This document shows positions 11,668-22,800 of a stretch of DNA of 64,000 nucleotides, piece by piece. A program made the translations under genes and the position numbers. The notes beneath the pieces were generated by a model. The model saw only the letters and a program-made list of their open reading frames with translations, did no database searches and had not been told where the DNA came from. Source of the DNA: Yarrowia lipolytica. Taxonomy: Eukaryota > Ascomycota > Dipodascomycetes > Dipodascales. The stretch covers positions 248,001 through 312,000 of the forward strand of contig NC_090774.1 of the NCBI RefSeq assembly GCF_001761485.1, given 5' to 3'. How positions within the stretch are numbered: position 1 is the stretch's first letter; each line of letters opens with the position of its first letter.

Positions 11668-13317
11668 TTAAGTTCGAACAGTGGGCTCGTCTCGACCAAC
11701 AAGCTCCTTGAACTTGAGGTAGGACACAACCTCGTTGATGATATCCTCGAGGTAGTCCTGGGCAGACTCACCAAACTTAGAGGGGTCAGACTCATGTTTC
11801 TCGACGTAGAGTCGAATAGTGGCGCCGGAAGAACCAGTTCCAGACAGTCGGATAACAAATCGAGCGCCGTTGGTGAACTTGACGTACAGACCCTGGTGGG
11901 AAGAGACAGAGCCGTCGAGATCGGTGTATTCAAAGTCACCGGCCTCGGCAACCTCAAGAGAGCCAATCTTGGTACCGACAAGAGAGTTGAGCTTGTCGTT
12001 CAGACCTGCAACCACCTTGGCAGCGCCTTCGCTAGACACGTTCTCATAGTCGTATCGGGTAAAGAAGGTTCGTCCGTAAGTCTTCCAGAAGTCCTCCTGG
12101 ATGGCGGCGATGGAAGCCTTCTTGGGGTCCTCCTTTCCGACGCCAGCGATGATGTTGAGCCAAGCGATGACTGCCCAGAGACCGTCCTTCTCTCGGATGT
12201 GGTTGGAGCCGGTTCCAAAAGACTCCTCACCACAGATGGACAGCTTGTCGGAGTCGAACAGGGCGCAGAAGAACTTCCAGCCGGTGGGGACCTCATAGAC
12301 GTTGAGGCCCTTCTTCTTTCCAACGAGATCGAGAGCGTTTGAGGTGGGCATGGATCGGGCCAGACCGTAAACTCCCTGCTTCTTGAAGTAAGGGATCTTA
12401 TCGGCGTGGTCGGCGATGATGGCGACGGAGTCACCAGGAGAAACAAAGGTGTTGGCTCCGTAGATCATGTTTCGGTCACCGTCACCGTCGGAAGCAGCAC
12501 CAAAGGGAATGGATCCAGAATCGACAGCATCGACAAGGGTCTTGGCGTAAGTGAGGTTGGGGTCGGGATGGAGACCTCCAAAGTCGGGGAGAGGAGTGCA
12601 GTTCTGGATGGAGGACTTGTCGAGACCAAGCTCACCAAGGAAGATGGCCTGGGCGTAGGAGCCGGTGACACCGTTAAGACCGTCAAAGAGGACCTTGAAG
12701 TCAGGGTTGGACTTGAGGAAGTCCTTGATGAGCTCCAGGTCGAAGATATCCTTGATCATAGCGACGTAGTCGGCGACAGAGTCAATGATCTCAATCTCAA
12801 TGGGACCGTACTGCTTGGTGCCGACGGTCTTGAGGTCGACCTCTCCCACGTCGACTCGCTGGTATTCCTTGATCTTGGTGGTCACGTCGAAGATCTTGTT
12901 GGTAACGGACTCGGGAGCGGGCCCGCCATTGGCGAGGTTGTACTTGATTCCAAAGTCCTCGGTGGGTCCTCCGGGGTTGTGGGAGGCGGTGAGAATGATT
13001 CCTCCAGTGGCTCCTCGCTTTCGGATCACGTGGGATGCGGCAGGGGTAGACAGAATACCGTCCTGACCGACAATGAGCTTCTTGACACCATTTCCGGCGG
13101 CGATCTCGGCAATGATCTGGCAGACCTTGTCGTTATAGTATCGGCCGTCTCCGCCGATGACCAGAGTGGCGTCCTTAGCGCCCTCGGGGATGGAGTCCAT
13201 GATGGCTTGCACGAAGTTCTCGGTGTAATGAGGCTGCTGGAAGACAGTCACCTTTTTTCGGAGACCCGAGGTGCCGGGCTTCTGGCCCTCGAAGGGAGTG
13301 GTAGCGACAGCGGGCAT
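11668..13317 (-). CDS. PGM2: Phosphoglucomutase (glucose-1-P / glucose-6-P)
   Basis: Interconverts glucose-1-phosphate and glucose-6-phosphate in the cytosol, feeding UDP-glucose, trehalose and cell-wall synthesis. The 549-aa protein starts MPAVATTPFEGQKPGTSGLRK, typical of the family's N-terminus. The reading frame stays open further upstream but without homology, so the ATG at 13317 is chosen. It has the phosphoserine loop TASHNPGG (Ser112), the Mg-binding loop DGDGDR (Asp277, 279, 281), the sugar-binding loop GEESFG and a C-terminal phosphate-binding region (RLSGTGSSG). It is slightly shorter than yeast Pgm2 (569 aa). Codon choice is strongly biased, as in highly expressed genes. Confidence 0.96.
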   Translation of the reverse strand: MPAVATTPFEGQKPGTSGLRKKVTVFQQPHYTENFVQAIMDSIPEGAKDATLVIGGDGRYYNDKVCQIIAEIAAGNGVKKLIVGQDGILSTPAASHVIRKRGATGGIILTASHNPGGPTEDFGIKYNLANGGPAPESVTNKIFDVTTKIKEYQRVDVGEVDLKTVGTKQYGPIEIEIIDSVADYVAMIKDIFDLELIKDFLKSNPDFKVLFDGLNGVTGSYAQAIFLGELGLDKSSIQNCTPLPDFGGLHPDPNLTYAKTLVDAVDSGSIPFGAASDGDGDRNMIYGANTFVSPGDSVAIIADHADKIPYFKKQGVYGLARSMPTSNALDLVGKKKGLNVYEVPTGWKFFCALFDSDKLSICGEESFGTGSNHIREKDGLWAVIAWLNIIAGVGKEDPKKASIAAIQEDFWKTYGRTFFTRYDYENVSSEGAAKVVAGLNDKLNSLVGTKIGSLEVAEAGDFEYTDLDGSVSSHQGLYVKFTNGARFVIRLSGTGSSGATIRLYVEKHESDPSKFGESAQDYLEDIINEVVSYLKFKELVGRDEPTVRT

Positions 13318-14754
13318 TGTGTTGGTGTGGTGTGTGCGTCTGGCAATGACAATGTTGTGTGTCGTGTCAACAGGGTGAACTTGCGTTGCGTTTTGAGTGA
13401 CCTTGCATCTACCTCGAACTTTAGGCGCGTCAAGTCGTACGGTGTGTATGCACGATGTTAGGGGAGAGCAGCCACGTCTTGATTGCCACTGGCTTGGATG
13501 GGAAAAAGGTAGTGTACTTGTACCGGTACGTACTACGAGTACTTGAATTCGGAGACATGCTGACCACGTATATGCAGTGCGTTTTTTCTCGTATATTTTT
13601 GCCTTCTGAGTTACATCTATACCCACGGGTGCAGGATCCGTGGAGTCCGTTCGCTGGTGATCCGATCGCATTGAGCTTCCTTGTTGGCTGTCATGGCGTC
13701 TACCCGGGGCTGATCTTTTTTTTTTTAGTTGGCACCATGTGGGTGAAGCCCTCGTAATTGATGGTATCGTACATGTGCTATACTTGCATTTGAACGTACA
13801 AGTAGCTACGTCGAACTGGCCAGCTTGTGGGCTCACTATACAAACTTCGTGTGGTTAAGAATAAGAAATTGTGGGGGTCGTGACTGGAGGTTGAAACTCT
13901 CATCTACAAGTGGACAGTATGTACGAAGTACATGTTGTCTGAGACATCCAAGGATCACAGGAACGATCACACCAGCCATTGAGATTCAACACTCATGTCA
14001 CTTTGGAGCTGACCCAAAGTGTCTTTCGAGAGCGTTTAGACCGCACAATGGCGAGAAACCGAAAGTAAGTCAGCCGTGCCAATAAGTATATGTACGATTT
14101 GACAGGCGCAATACAGCACGAGGGCACAGTGGAGACACACTCGGCTCGTATATCTAAGCGTGTGCCTCACATACCCGGAATAGCCACGGTGTGGTACCCA
14201 TCCATGGAATTAAGCGAATATTCGGCTCCGCCCTCGCAGTGCGAGTACCTAGGCAACATTACCTTGTGCTTCCCCACTCCTTGCTGGGCACTACGAATCC
14301 CCACCTGAGAGCCTGCATAATCAGGATTTAGACTCGTCTGGTGTAGCTCCCCGCAAGAAGGACATCTCAAAAACTAAGCGTGCTGCTCACGAGACTAAGT
14401 GTAGGGGACTAATGGGCTGACAGACTTGGTTGAAATAATAACTCAACAGGAAGCCAATTGAGTCAAATACACAAGAATGCGCAATATTCCACCCATCTGT
14501 GTCGCTGCAACCACCCACATTGCTCGTGCACTACTTCGTATATTAACCAGATAAGGGTCTTTACCCCTCTGATTCAAAACGCTTAGGGTACATCCGGAGA
14601 CCCGGATCAAAGAGGGGAGAGCAGAATAGCAGAGCAATCAGGACCAGGCCTCCTTTATTGGTTTCCGTATATGAAACCGTTATATATAACGGCGGATATA
14701 TTTGATTTTATTACATCTTACACCAACATCGATCTTTATCGACAACCAAACACC
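13318..14754. other. Divergent intergenic region, phosphoglucomutase / monooxygenase
   Basis: Holds the promoters of the two divergently transcribed genes. No supported coding region. A T-run occurs near 13718-13727, and GTAC-type words cluster at 13510-13545. The TATA palindrome of the monooxygenase lies at 14677-14692. Confidence 0.6.
14677..14692 (+). promoter_or_regulatory. Palindrome CCGTTATATATAACGG with embedded TATA box
   Basis: A perfect 16-bp palindrome 62 bases upstream of the monooxygenase ATG (14755). Its centre is a TATATATAA box. Its ends are an everted CCG-N10-CGG pair, the kind of half-sites read by fungal Zn2Cys6 factors. The regulatory role is inferred. Confidence 0.45.
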
Positions 14755-16281
14755 ATGACTAAGCTTCATTCTCAAGTTCTTATTGTAGGAGGGGGGTTCT
14801 CAGGAATAGCCACCTCCATCAAACTGCTCAAAGACTGGAAGGTGACCGATTTCCATGTCTACGACCGTAACGAGAAGTTTGGAGGCACTTGGGCTGCCAA
14901 CACTTACCCCGGAGCTGCCTCCGACATCCCTGCAGTCTGGTACTGTCTAGCCAGTGATCCCAAGATCGATTGGGAGTCTGCCTATCCATCGCAGCAGGAG
15001 CTGTCTGAATACATTGCAGGAGTTGTCGACAAATACGGTCTCAAGTCATTTGCAACCTTCAATTCTGAGATCGAGCGAATCGAATGGATTCCTAACGAGC
15101 GCTTGTGGAAGGCTACCATCGCTCACAATGGCAACACCATCACACACACTGCTCGAGTTCTCTTCATGGGCCAGGGATGCCTGGTAACACCTAACCATGT
15201 CAAGATCAAGGGCATGGAAGACTTTCAGGGTCCCATTATGCATACAGCCGAGTGGAAGCCGTTTGATTACGACAACAAGGACGTTGTTGTTATTGGAAAC
15301 GGATGTTCTGCTGCTCAGGTCACCAGTGAGGTGGCCAAAACAGCGAAGTCAGTCACTCAGTTCGCCCGTTCTCCACAGTGGATTGTTCCACGGACTCCAG
15401 TCACTATTGGGCCTATTTTGCGGACCATTCTCAGTTGGTTCCCGTTCTTGATCCCTGTCCTGCGATTCTTCGTATTTTGCTTACTGGAAATGAATTGGAA
15501 TATGTTCCGAGGAGGCTGGTGGTCCGACTTCGATCGGTCTATGCGAACCAAGGTGGCTGTGAAAATTGCCAAGAAGAACATGCCTGAAAAGTACCACGAA
15601 ACAGCCATCCCCAAGTATCAGCTCGGATGTAAACGAATCATCTTCGATTGCGGCTACTGGGCAGCCTTGAAAATGGAGAGTGTGCTTCTGACCTTTGACA
15701 AGCTGGTTGAAGTTGGAAAGAACTCAGTCAAGGACATCAATGGCAACCAGTATCCGGCTGATCTGATTGTGGACGCTACGGGGTTCAACATTGGACGATC
15801 AATGACCTCTGTGGATGTGATTGGAGAGAACGGAATGCCTTTATCTGAATTCTGGGATGGCAAGGTCGCTGCGTACGAGACGGTCATGGTGCCTAACTAC
15901 CCCAACATGTTCATGCTGTTCGGTCCCAATGCCACGACTGGACATAACTCAGTTATCTTCGGTATTGAGAACGGTCTCAAGTTTGTGGAGTCGGTTGCTT
16001 CCGATGTCATCCAGGGACGAAGTGACTACGTGACAGTGAAGCCCCAGGCATACGACCAGTGGGTGCAGCGAATCCAGGCTGCTATCAAACAGACCAACTT
16101 TGCCACGGGTGGGTGCGTGTCGTGGTACATGTCTGTTGGAGAAGCCACTCACAATGCCGTTTCCTATCCTTGGACCCAGCTGAGATTCTGGTGGAGAGCT
16201 CGATTCCCCCATTACGACGACATTTATGTTGAAAACAAATCTCAGAAGGTTACTCCAGGCAAAGCGATCAAGGCCGAGTAG
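14755..16281 (+). CDS. Flavoprotein monooxygenase, type I Baeyer-Villiger-like
   Basis: An NADPH- and FAD-dependent oxygenase; the substrate cannot be told from sequence. The product is 508 aa from the ATG at 14755 (MTKLHSQVLIVGGGFSG). It has the FAD Rossmann motif GGGFSG (residues 12-17), the Baeyer-Villiger fingerprint FxGxxxHxxxW as FQGPIMHTAEW (157-167), and the NADPH Rossmann motif GNGCSA (181-186). A hydrophobic stretch around 230-265 might form a membrane-contacting segment. The family oxidises ketones to esters, or heteroatoms; in this alkane-using yeast a role in ketone or xenobiotic oxidation is plausible but unproven. The promoter holds a TATA palindrome at 14677-14692. No intron seen. 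Confidence 0.88.
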   Translation: MTKLHSQVLIVGGGFSGIATSIKLLKDWKVTDFHVYDRNEKFGGTWAANTYPGAASDIPAVWYCLASDPKIDWESAYPSQQELSEYIAGVVDKYGLKSFATFNSEIERIEWIPNERLWKATIAHNGNTITHTARVLFMGQGCLVTPNHVKIKGMEDFQGPIMHTAEWKPFDYDNKDVVVIGNGCSAAQVTSEVAKTAKSVTQFARSPQWIVPRTPVTIGPILRTILSWFPFLIPVLRFFVFCLLEMNWNMFRGGWWSDFDRSMRTKVAVKIAKKNMPEKYHETAIPKYQLGCKRIIFDCGYWAALKMESVLLTFDKLVEVGKNSVKDINGNQYPADLIVDATGFNIGRSMTSVDVIGENGMPLSEFWDGKVAAYETVMVPNYPNMFMLFGPNATTGHNSVIFGIENGLKFVESVASDVIQGRSDYVTVKPQAYDQWVQRIQAAIKQTNFATGGCVSWYMSVGEATHNAVSYPWTQLRFWWRARFPHYDDIYVENKSQKVTPGKAIKAE

Positions 16282-16844
16282 TTTAGCTACAGTAGTAGCC
16301 CTTAGTGTCAGTTTAGGTCTAATATTATCCACGTGGTATATATACTTAACGACTCGTATCATAATATATACATGACCCTTTTGCGGATGTACTGTGGAAG
16401 TTGGTATCAAACTGGTATCGGTACTTGTGCGTACTTGTAGGTACAGTACGTACGAGTACTTGATTAGGGATGTTCATCTAGAATAATCTGCATCAACAAG
16501 GACAGTTGATGTTCCCAACAAAATAGGGACACACAATCATGTGGTTCAATTCCAACTTTTAGTCATCAAGTGTACACAGGAATAAAACCACAGGCAAACT
16601 TGATAGGGGTCACAAAGGCGATCATAAAAGTACATAGAAACATATAGCTTTGCGTTTATGGGGCTGCCGACTACTTGTACGAATAGTTACGTGGCCCGTA
16701 CCCTCAAATGTAGATCGCCACCGCCTATCGGGGTTAGGTCGAAAACCTAATGACATAGAAAGTACTGGAAGCTCCTTCTATCTCAGTGTTTAAGAGATCG
16801 AGGTTCCTTCGCACAACCACACAACATTACCCCACAATCACACA
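16282..16844. other. Intergenic region, monooxygenase to DSK2
   Basis: No gene seen. GTAC/CTTGTA words cluster at 16400-16462. A single GGTTCAATTCC match at 16543 resembles a pol III B box, but no A box or cloverleaf accompanies it. The DSK2 promoter lies in the last 150 bases. Confidence 0.6.
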
Positions 16845-17933
16845 ATGAGCGACTTTGAAATCATCATCAAGTAAGTGAAACGAAAAGAAGCAATGTCTGC
16901 ATCTTCAAAGCGCAATTACTAACCCAGGTCTTCTGACAAAAAGGTCCCGGTGTCTGTCAACAATGATACCCTCGTCTCCAAGGTCAAGGAGCAGATGGCA
17001 AAGGAGCTGGATATCCCTGCCGAGAGACAGCGACTCATCTACTCCGGCCGAGTGCTCAAGGATGGAGAGACCGTCGGATCTTATAACATCAAGGAGGGCC
17101 ACTCCGTCCATCTTGTCAAGGGTGCTGCCCCCCAGGGCTCCTCCGCAGCTTCCGCCGCTAGCGCCACCTCCGCCATAACCAACACAGCTTCCTCCAATCC
17201 TGCTTCCACCGGAATTCCCAACAACATCGCCAGCGGTGCAGGTGCAGGAAACCCTCTGGCTGCGCTCACTGGAGCTCAGTTTGCTGGCCATGGTATCAAC
17301 CCTCAGATGTTTGGAGATCAGTTTGGACAGCCTCCCTCCGAAGAGGACTTCATTAACATGATGCGACAACCCGGCTACAGAGAGTCCGTGGAGGCGATGC
17401 TCAACAACCCCCAGATGCTTGACATGATGATCAACTCTAACCCCCAGCTGGCCGCCATGGGCCCCCAGGCTCGACAGATGCTGCAAAGCGACCACATGCG
17501 ACAGATGATGACTAACCCCGAGGTTATGCAGGGAATGATGCAGATCCAGAGAGCCATGAATCCCGAGGCTCAGGGCTCTGCTTTTCCCGCTCCTGGCGCT
17601 GCCCCCGGTGCCGGTGCCGGAACTGATGGCGCTGGTGCTGGAGCTGGTGCCGGTGCCGGTGGTGCTGCTGGGGGAGCCAACGCCAACAACATGGCCAACT
17701 TCATGCAAATGATGGGTGGTGGCGGATTTGGTGGATTGGGCGGTGGTAACGCTTTCTCTGCTCCTGCTGCTGAGCCCGAAGACACTCGACCCCCGGAGGA
17801 GCGTTACGAGTCTCAGCTGAGACAGCTCAACGAGCTTGGCTTTTACGAGTTTGACCGAAACGTTCGTGCTCTGCGACGAAGTGGAGGCAACGTGCAGGGA
17901 GCCATCGAGGCTCTTCTTGACGGTGGTGTTTAA
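16845..17933 (+). CDS. DSK2: Ubiquilin Dsk2 (UBL-UBA proteasome shuttle)
   Basis: Carries ubiquitinated proteins to the proteasome, including ERAD substrates. Exon 1 (16845-16870, MSDFEIII plus two bases) is joined to exon 2 at 16928. The 57-nt intron starts GTAAGT and ends ACTAACCCAG and splits a lysine codon. The product is 343 aa: an N-terminal ubiquitin-like domain (1-75), Met/Gln/Pro-rich Sti1-type repeats (NPQMLDMMINSNPQL), a Gly/Ala-rich linker (GAGAGAGAGG), and a C-terminal UBA domain (about 300-341, LNELGFYEFDRNVRAL). Length and order match yeast Dsk2 (373 aa). Confidence 0.95.
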
Positions 17934-18254
17934 GTCAAGAGATGATTAGAAGAGTGGGCTACCGGGGTGGGACAAACGGACGTTTCCGCTCAATGACAAA
18001 CCAATGTACGCATATATATATTCATTTAGCTACGTGTACCAACTCCTGCATCAGCAGTATCAGAGTCAGAAAGTTGCAACTGTATTAATTATATTAAATG
18101 ATTCAAACTACTGTTCCGGTGCTGCATGTACTGGCACATACAGGTACAAAAATGATCATACTGTAGATACTGTATACGAAATAATTGATGTTAAATAAAA
18201 CAATGCACTAATATCTATAGGTCTATAATTAATGATACAATGACCTTGCCCAGA
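17934..18254. other. Short region between convergent genes
   Basis: AT-rich 3' flanks of DSK2 and the antiporter gene. Nothing else seen. Confidence 0.6.
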
Positions 18255-19802
18255 TCAAACTTGATCTCCTCTTCGGTCAGGGATAACAAATCCAATCTCG
18301 GGAGCAGGTCGAGTGTAAGTGTCCTGGCTATCATCTGTGGTGCCACTCTCATCAACGACATGGATGTTTTGTCGAAGGTCTGTGGGGTTGGAGATGGCAT
18401 CGATCTTGACATGGCCCTCGGGGTCTCGGGGGGTTCGATCTCGGCTTGCAGATCGGCTTCTGGAGAAGCTTCGAGTCATGGTCATTGTTCGAGACAGAGT
18501 GGTGGGGAGCTGTTTTCCCAGCATACTCACAGGGATTGTAATACCATGGACAACAACCGACGACAGAATGAGGAAGTACACTAGAGGGTACATGACGGTA
18601 ATGAGCCAATGAGGGTCGTAAGTGTGGGCCTCACCATGCTCATTCTCTTCAACAAACTCATCAAGCTTGTTGAGAGCAGTGTGGAGGTAGAAGATGGCTC
18701 CAATACCAATGGGGCCAAAGAAGCCCGCGAATAGCGCTTCCTTGATATTCTTGATCGTTGGAATGAATTTGTAGAAAACAAGCATGGCGGGAAGTCGTCG
18801 GAAAACCAGTACACAGATTCCGCACAGCACAAACCGCCAGACGGGCAGGTTGAGGTGGGGCTGGTTGAACTGACCCCAAGGCATGACAACGCCGACCCAC
18901 AGAAAGATTGCAAAATTGAGCATTAAATCCAATGTTGGTTGGAGTGTGTCGTCCTTGGTTTCCTCTCGGAACCAATCGTTCCAAGTGAACGCGTTTCCTG
19001 CAATGAAGGCAGCAAGTAGGTCGTCGGTTCCAATCATGCCTGCAGTTCCTAGAATAAACAGACCCAAAGCGAAGACGAAGACCAAGAAGGACTCATCGTC
19101 CACGAAGTTGAACTTCTTGGCATAACCAAGAAGCTCTTGGCCGAGATATCCGATCACGGCACCGTAGGCGACAGAAAGAAGAATCTCGTAGAGAATGGTC
19201 TCGACGATCCACTCCTTGGCAATCTTCGTGCCCGAGTATCTGTCAATGTAGAGAGCCAGGAAGAGGAAGGGGTATCCGAAGCCATCGTTAGCACCGGACT
19301 CCGCCGAAATGATGTTTCTCAACGACTCAGACACATACTTCTCGGCGAACTTGCCCTTGACGACGGAGTTGGACAGGACGGGATCAGTAGGGGTGACACA
19401 CGAGCCAATGATAAGGGCGTCCAAGTATCGGAGGTTGGGGAAAATGAGCCAAATGATGAGGGCAGTGACGACCCACATGGTGGTCATGACAGGCACAAGA
19501 AGGAAGAAGAAGGATCTCCACTCCTTAACGAGGTACTTGGCTGGAAGCTGCACACCAGCGAGGACCAGCTGAATTCCTAGAACAAGCCGGGAGAATTCGA
19601 GGGTGATTTCACGGACGTTGCCGTATTCTTCTGGAATTACCCATTTCGCTTTATTGAAAATCAGTCCAAATAATAGAGCAGGGAGGGCTTCACCCATGTA
19701 GCAATGCTCCTTGACCACATAAGAAATCAGTCCAAAAACCAATGCGAATCCGCCAAGGCATGCTGTAACAATGTTGAAGTTGGAGATGTTGAGAACTGGC
19801 AT
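18255..19802 (-). CDS. NHA1: Na+(K+)/H+ antiporter, fungal NHA1/Sod2 family
   Basis: Plasma-membrane exchanger that expels Na+ or K+ in return for protons. The start is the ATG at 19802 (MPVLNISNFNIV); an in-frame GTG lies one codon upstream and is not needed. The 515-aa protein has about 12 membrane segments. It carries conserved family motifs: TPTDPVLSNS in TM4, ESGANDGFGYPF with the Asn-Asp pair, GTDDLLAAFIAGNAFTW, and FGPIGIGAIFY. The cytosolic tail is short (about 95 residues), with an Arg/Ser-rich patch (RSFSRSRSASRDR). S. cerevisiae Nha1 has a tail of over 500 residues, so this form resembles S. pombe Sod2. Yarrowia is reported to have more than one paralogue; I cannot say which this is. 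Confidence 0.93.
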   Translation of the reverse strand: MPVLNISNFNIVTACLGGFALVFGLISYVVKEHCYMGEALPALLFGLIFNKAKWVIPEEYGNVREITLEFSRLVLGIQLVLAGVQLPAKYLVKEWRSFFFLLVPVMTTMWVVTALIIWLIFPNLRYLDALIIGSCVTPTDPVLSNSVVKGKFAEKYVSESLRNIISAESGANDGFGYPFLFLALYIDRYSGTKIAKEWIVETILYEILLSVAYGAVIGYLGQELLGYAKKFNFVDDESFLVFVFALGLFILGTAGMIGTDDLLAAFIAGNAFTWNDWFREETKDDTLQPTLDLMLNFAIFLWVGVVMPWGQFNQPHLNLPVWRFVLCGICVLVFRRLPAMLVFYKFIPTIKNIKEALFAGFFGPIGIGAIFYLHTALNKLDEFVEENEHGEAHTYDPHWLITVMYPLVYFLILSSVVVHGITIPVSMLGKQLPTTLSRTMTMTRSFSRSRSASRDRTPRDPEGHVKIDAISNPTDLRQNIHVVDESGTTDDSQDTYTRPAPEIGFVIPDRRGDQV

Positions 19803-22800
19803 CACTCAGAAAACGAAACAAGAAGATCCGCGAAGAGAGACGACAGCAAGAGGTGCAAAAAGGACGACGGGCCTACCTGATATCGAGGTGAAGGCGGAGA
19901 GTAGTGATTTTAGGGGACGACACTTTTGGGAGAGGGGTAGCTAGTGGAGCTACTAGTCGATGGAGAGCGTGAAGTGTTCTTGTGCGTTTCGGTGCACTTC
20001 TCAAGAGCAGGGATGCCGGCTTATGAGGAGGTTTTGCAACACTTGTTGGTGTAGCTGCCAAGACTTTTAAAGTCCGCGCTTCTTTGATGCACTAGCCCTT
20101 TGTCATATCGAACTTGGCATCATTGTGCCAACCGCAGCCAAGATCCTCCACCTGTGTGTCTCTCGCTTATCTCCATAGATCGTCAAATCTCCCTTCACTA
20201 CATGCTTGGTCTACATGTTTCCAGGTTATATTCGTGATATTCCTCAGCCTACGGCCACCCCCTACTGTATTAACTGTTAGAGCAGGCTATGGTTTTGCGA
20301 CCGCGGCTTGCGCTAACTTATTTTTGCCTCAAACAGAGTTCCTGCTCGCCAAATGGATTGAATCTTATTAGCTAGCGGGTGTTAGTTCTCTTTAATTCTT
20401 CTTTTTCCTCTACAAGTCCACAACGTAGGAGCAAAATTGTGGGTGGCAGATACATGTGTTTGGCGGCTGGACATGCGATGAGATAGGACCAAAACATGTG
20501 CTAATGGAGCATATGGTATCATGACAGGTGCTGTAGCAATCTCGCGAGCTTCACCAGATCATATCTTCATATTAGAAATACGAGCAGCTCAATTTTCCTA
20601 TCGTGTGACACCGATACTCCCGCAACATATATATATATACAGTATGTGGACCTCTTTTCAGTTGCACACCCCTCGTCAAATTAGAGTGACTTTTGAATTT
20701 TGCGATTTACAGTCTCTTTCTGTTGACCAACTGCACCATGACTTCAGCGCACGTTTTGCGGCGGGGGAGGTAGGAAATCCGGAAATATGCGACTATTAAT
20801 GAAAAACGCATGCCAAGAAATCCGGAGGAGGGCTGCTGCGAGAAGACTATGATACCCACCAAGCGGGTTATATAGTGGGATATAAGTTTCTGCCATTTCA
20901 TGTTTGAGAAGTAAAAACCGTTAGGACTGATTAAACATGACCCTGGCTATTCGACAGAATATGCTTATGGCCTTGTCGTATGCGCAACTCATGGTATGGT
21001 TTGAACAGAAGACCTACGGCAAGTGCGCACGGCGTTAACTTTTTAAAATGCCCGACCAAAGATGGCCACTAGCATACGTGGTATCTCCTGTGCGTGCCAG
21101 ATCGAGACAAAGAATCTCAACAGATATGGTCCATTCAAAACGTATAGAACTAAGACTCGCTACAAGCACTCGTACTGTACATACAGTACAAGTAATGCAA
21201 GGATGGTGGAACCACAACTCCATGTTATTAGACATTTACAGTAACTGTATTTTAACTCCGCCATCTGTTGAGAGCGGACACTTTGTTCACCATTAATTGC
21301 TTGCCCGAGTATAAGAGATATCACCGAAGAATTATGGTGTCGAGGGTGTGAATACACATGGAATGTTGCCCTGAAGATGAATGGGTAGCAGCAGTTTTAG
21401 ACAGCCACAAATAGTTTCTGTACATCTCTATGGCCAAGAGCCCTTCAACCACGATGTGGCAGTGCCTGGTATGCACGTGATTATAATTAAGGTTGTCATT
21501 GGGACTACAGTAGTTTAACTATATTGCACTGACTGGTCATATGTGATTACCCTACTGGCAAGATGGGTTTTACGATGGCACATTATACAACTCGAGCTTT
21601 GTACACTCTGGTGATCGCTGTGTGGAGATTGTCATTCGTGTCTTTCGTCAAAGTAGTCCCAAGTCGGACAGCAGCTCATTGTCAGAAGACTGTTAATTTC
21701 AACTAAGTATGTTTGGTCTACAGCTTCATGAACTATTTTTTAAGTAAAAACAGAGGGTTAATTAAAAAGTCAAGTATATAACCTTCAGTCACTACCACAA
21801 AGAACTGTGTCCTGTTACTCGTACTGTAGCTACTGCTAAAAATATTTCGACTAAACATGACAATCACCTGAAAGTGCACGAATCATTGACAACTAAAAGA
21901 CCACATGTTATCCTATTCATACGTTATCATGCGGTGCCAGAAGAGCGCCAATTCTCTACAGTCGAATCAGGACGCTGGTGAGGTTTGCCAAAGCTGTAGA
22001 AAACATACCTAAGAGGCTCGAATTACAGGGTATTTGCCCTTACTTACAGATTAAGCCGTCTCTCTAGATGTACTGTACCACTGTATAGCTCCACCATAGA
22101 GTCAGTCGGTAGCATCGTTTCATGAATTGTAAGCATAACCCTTGAAACGAGACCACCTATCTATCTACAGTATGGCCTAAAACCCTTGCACAGCATTCAT
22201 TGAACATGTAGCAGCTGTGGGATTGAGAACTATTGCGGATCTACAGCTACTTGTAATTCTGATACCGCAGTGATTATACGTCTGACACAGGAGTTTAGAT
22301 ACAAGGCTCGTATATGCCAGGCTGTGGAACGAATGAATGAAAGCTGTACTTGTACATGGTGAGGGAGGAGGGGGAGAGTGTCAGCTACGTCTTAGTCGAG
22401 ATCTATTAGAGATAAGGACACCGAGACAGTCTGTTTTCAAACGTAGTGAACTCCAAGGCTTCTCCCATACTTCCAGAAACTGACTACTTGTATAGACAGA
22501 ATGGGCAGACGAGATAGGCAACAGGTTGAGTCTACGATATCTCTTCAAATTCACTGACCTTAGAAAGTACAAGTACAGTATTTGTAACGATCCCAATCGT
22601 TCTTATTAGTCTCTCAAAGTGAGAGCAGCGAATGAGTGGTTATGACACAGACAAGTGACGGGACCGACCTATGGGGCTCTACATGGGTTACAAGTTGTCA
22701 CGGTTCGCATACAGCCATGTGACACTCCGAAACAGCGTCTAGGATAGCAGATATAGGACGGTTCGAGGATGATTACATTTCACATCTAGAAGAATTGGAT

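Noticed and set aside
12406-13461. 351-codon frame antisense to phosphoglucomutase
   Set aside because: Composition of a shadow frame; the opposite strand is clearly coding.
16535-16560. GGTTCAATTCC followed by TTTT as a pol III gene end
   Set aside because: Partial stem only; no A box and no cloverleaf upstream.
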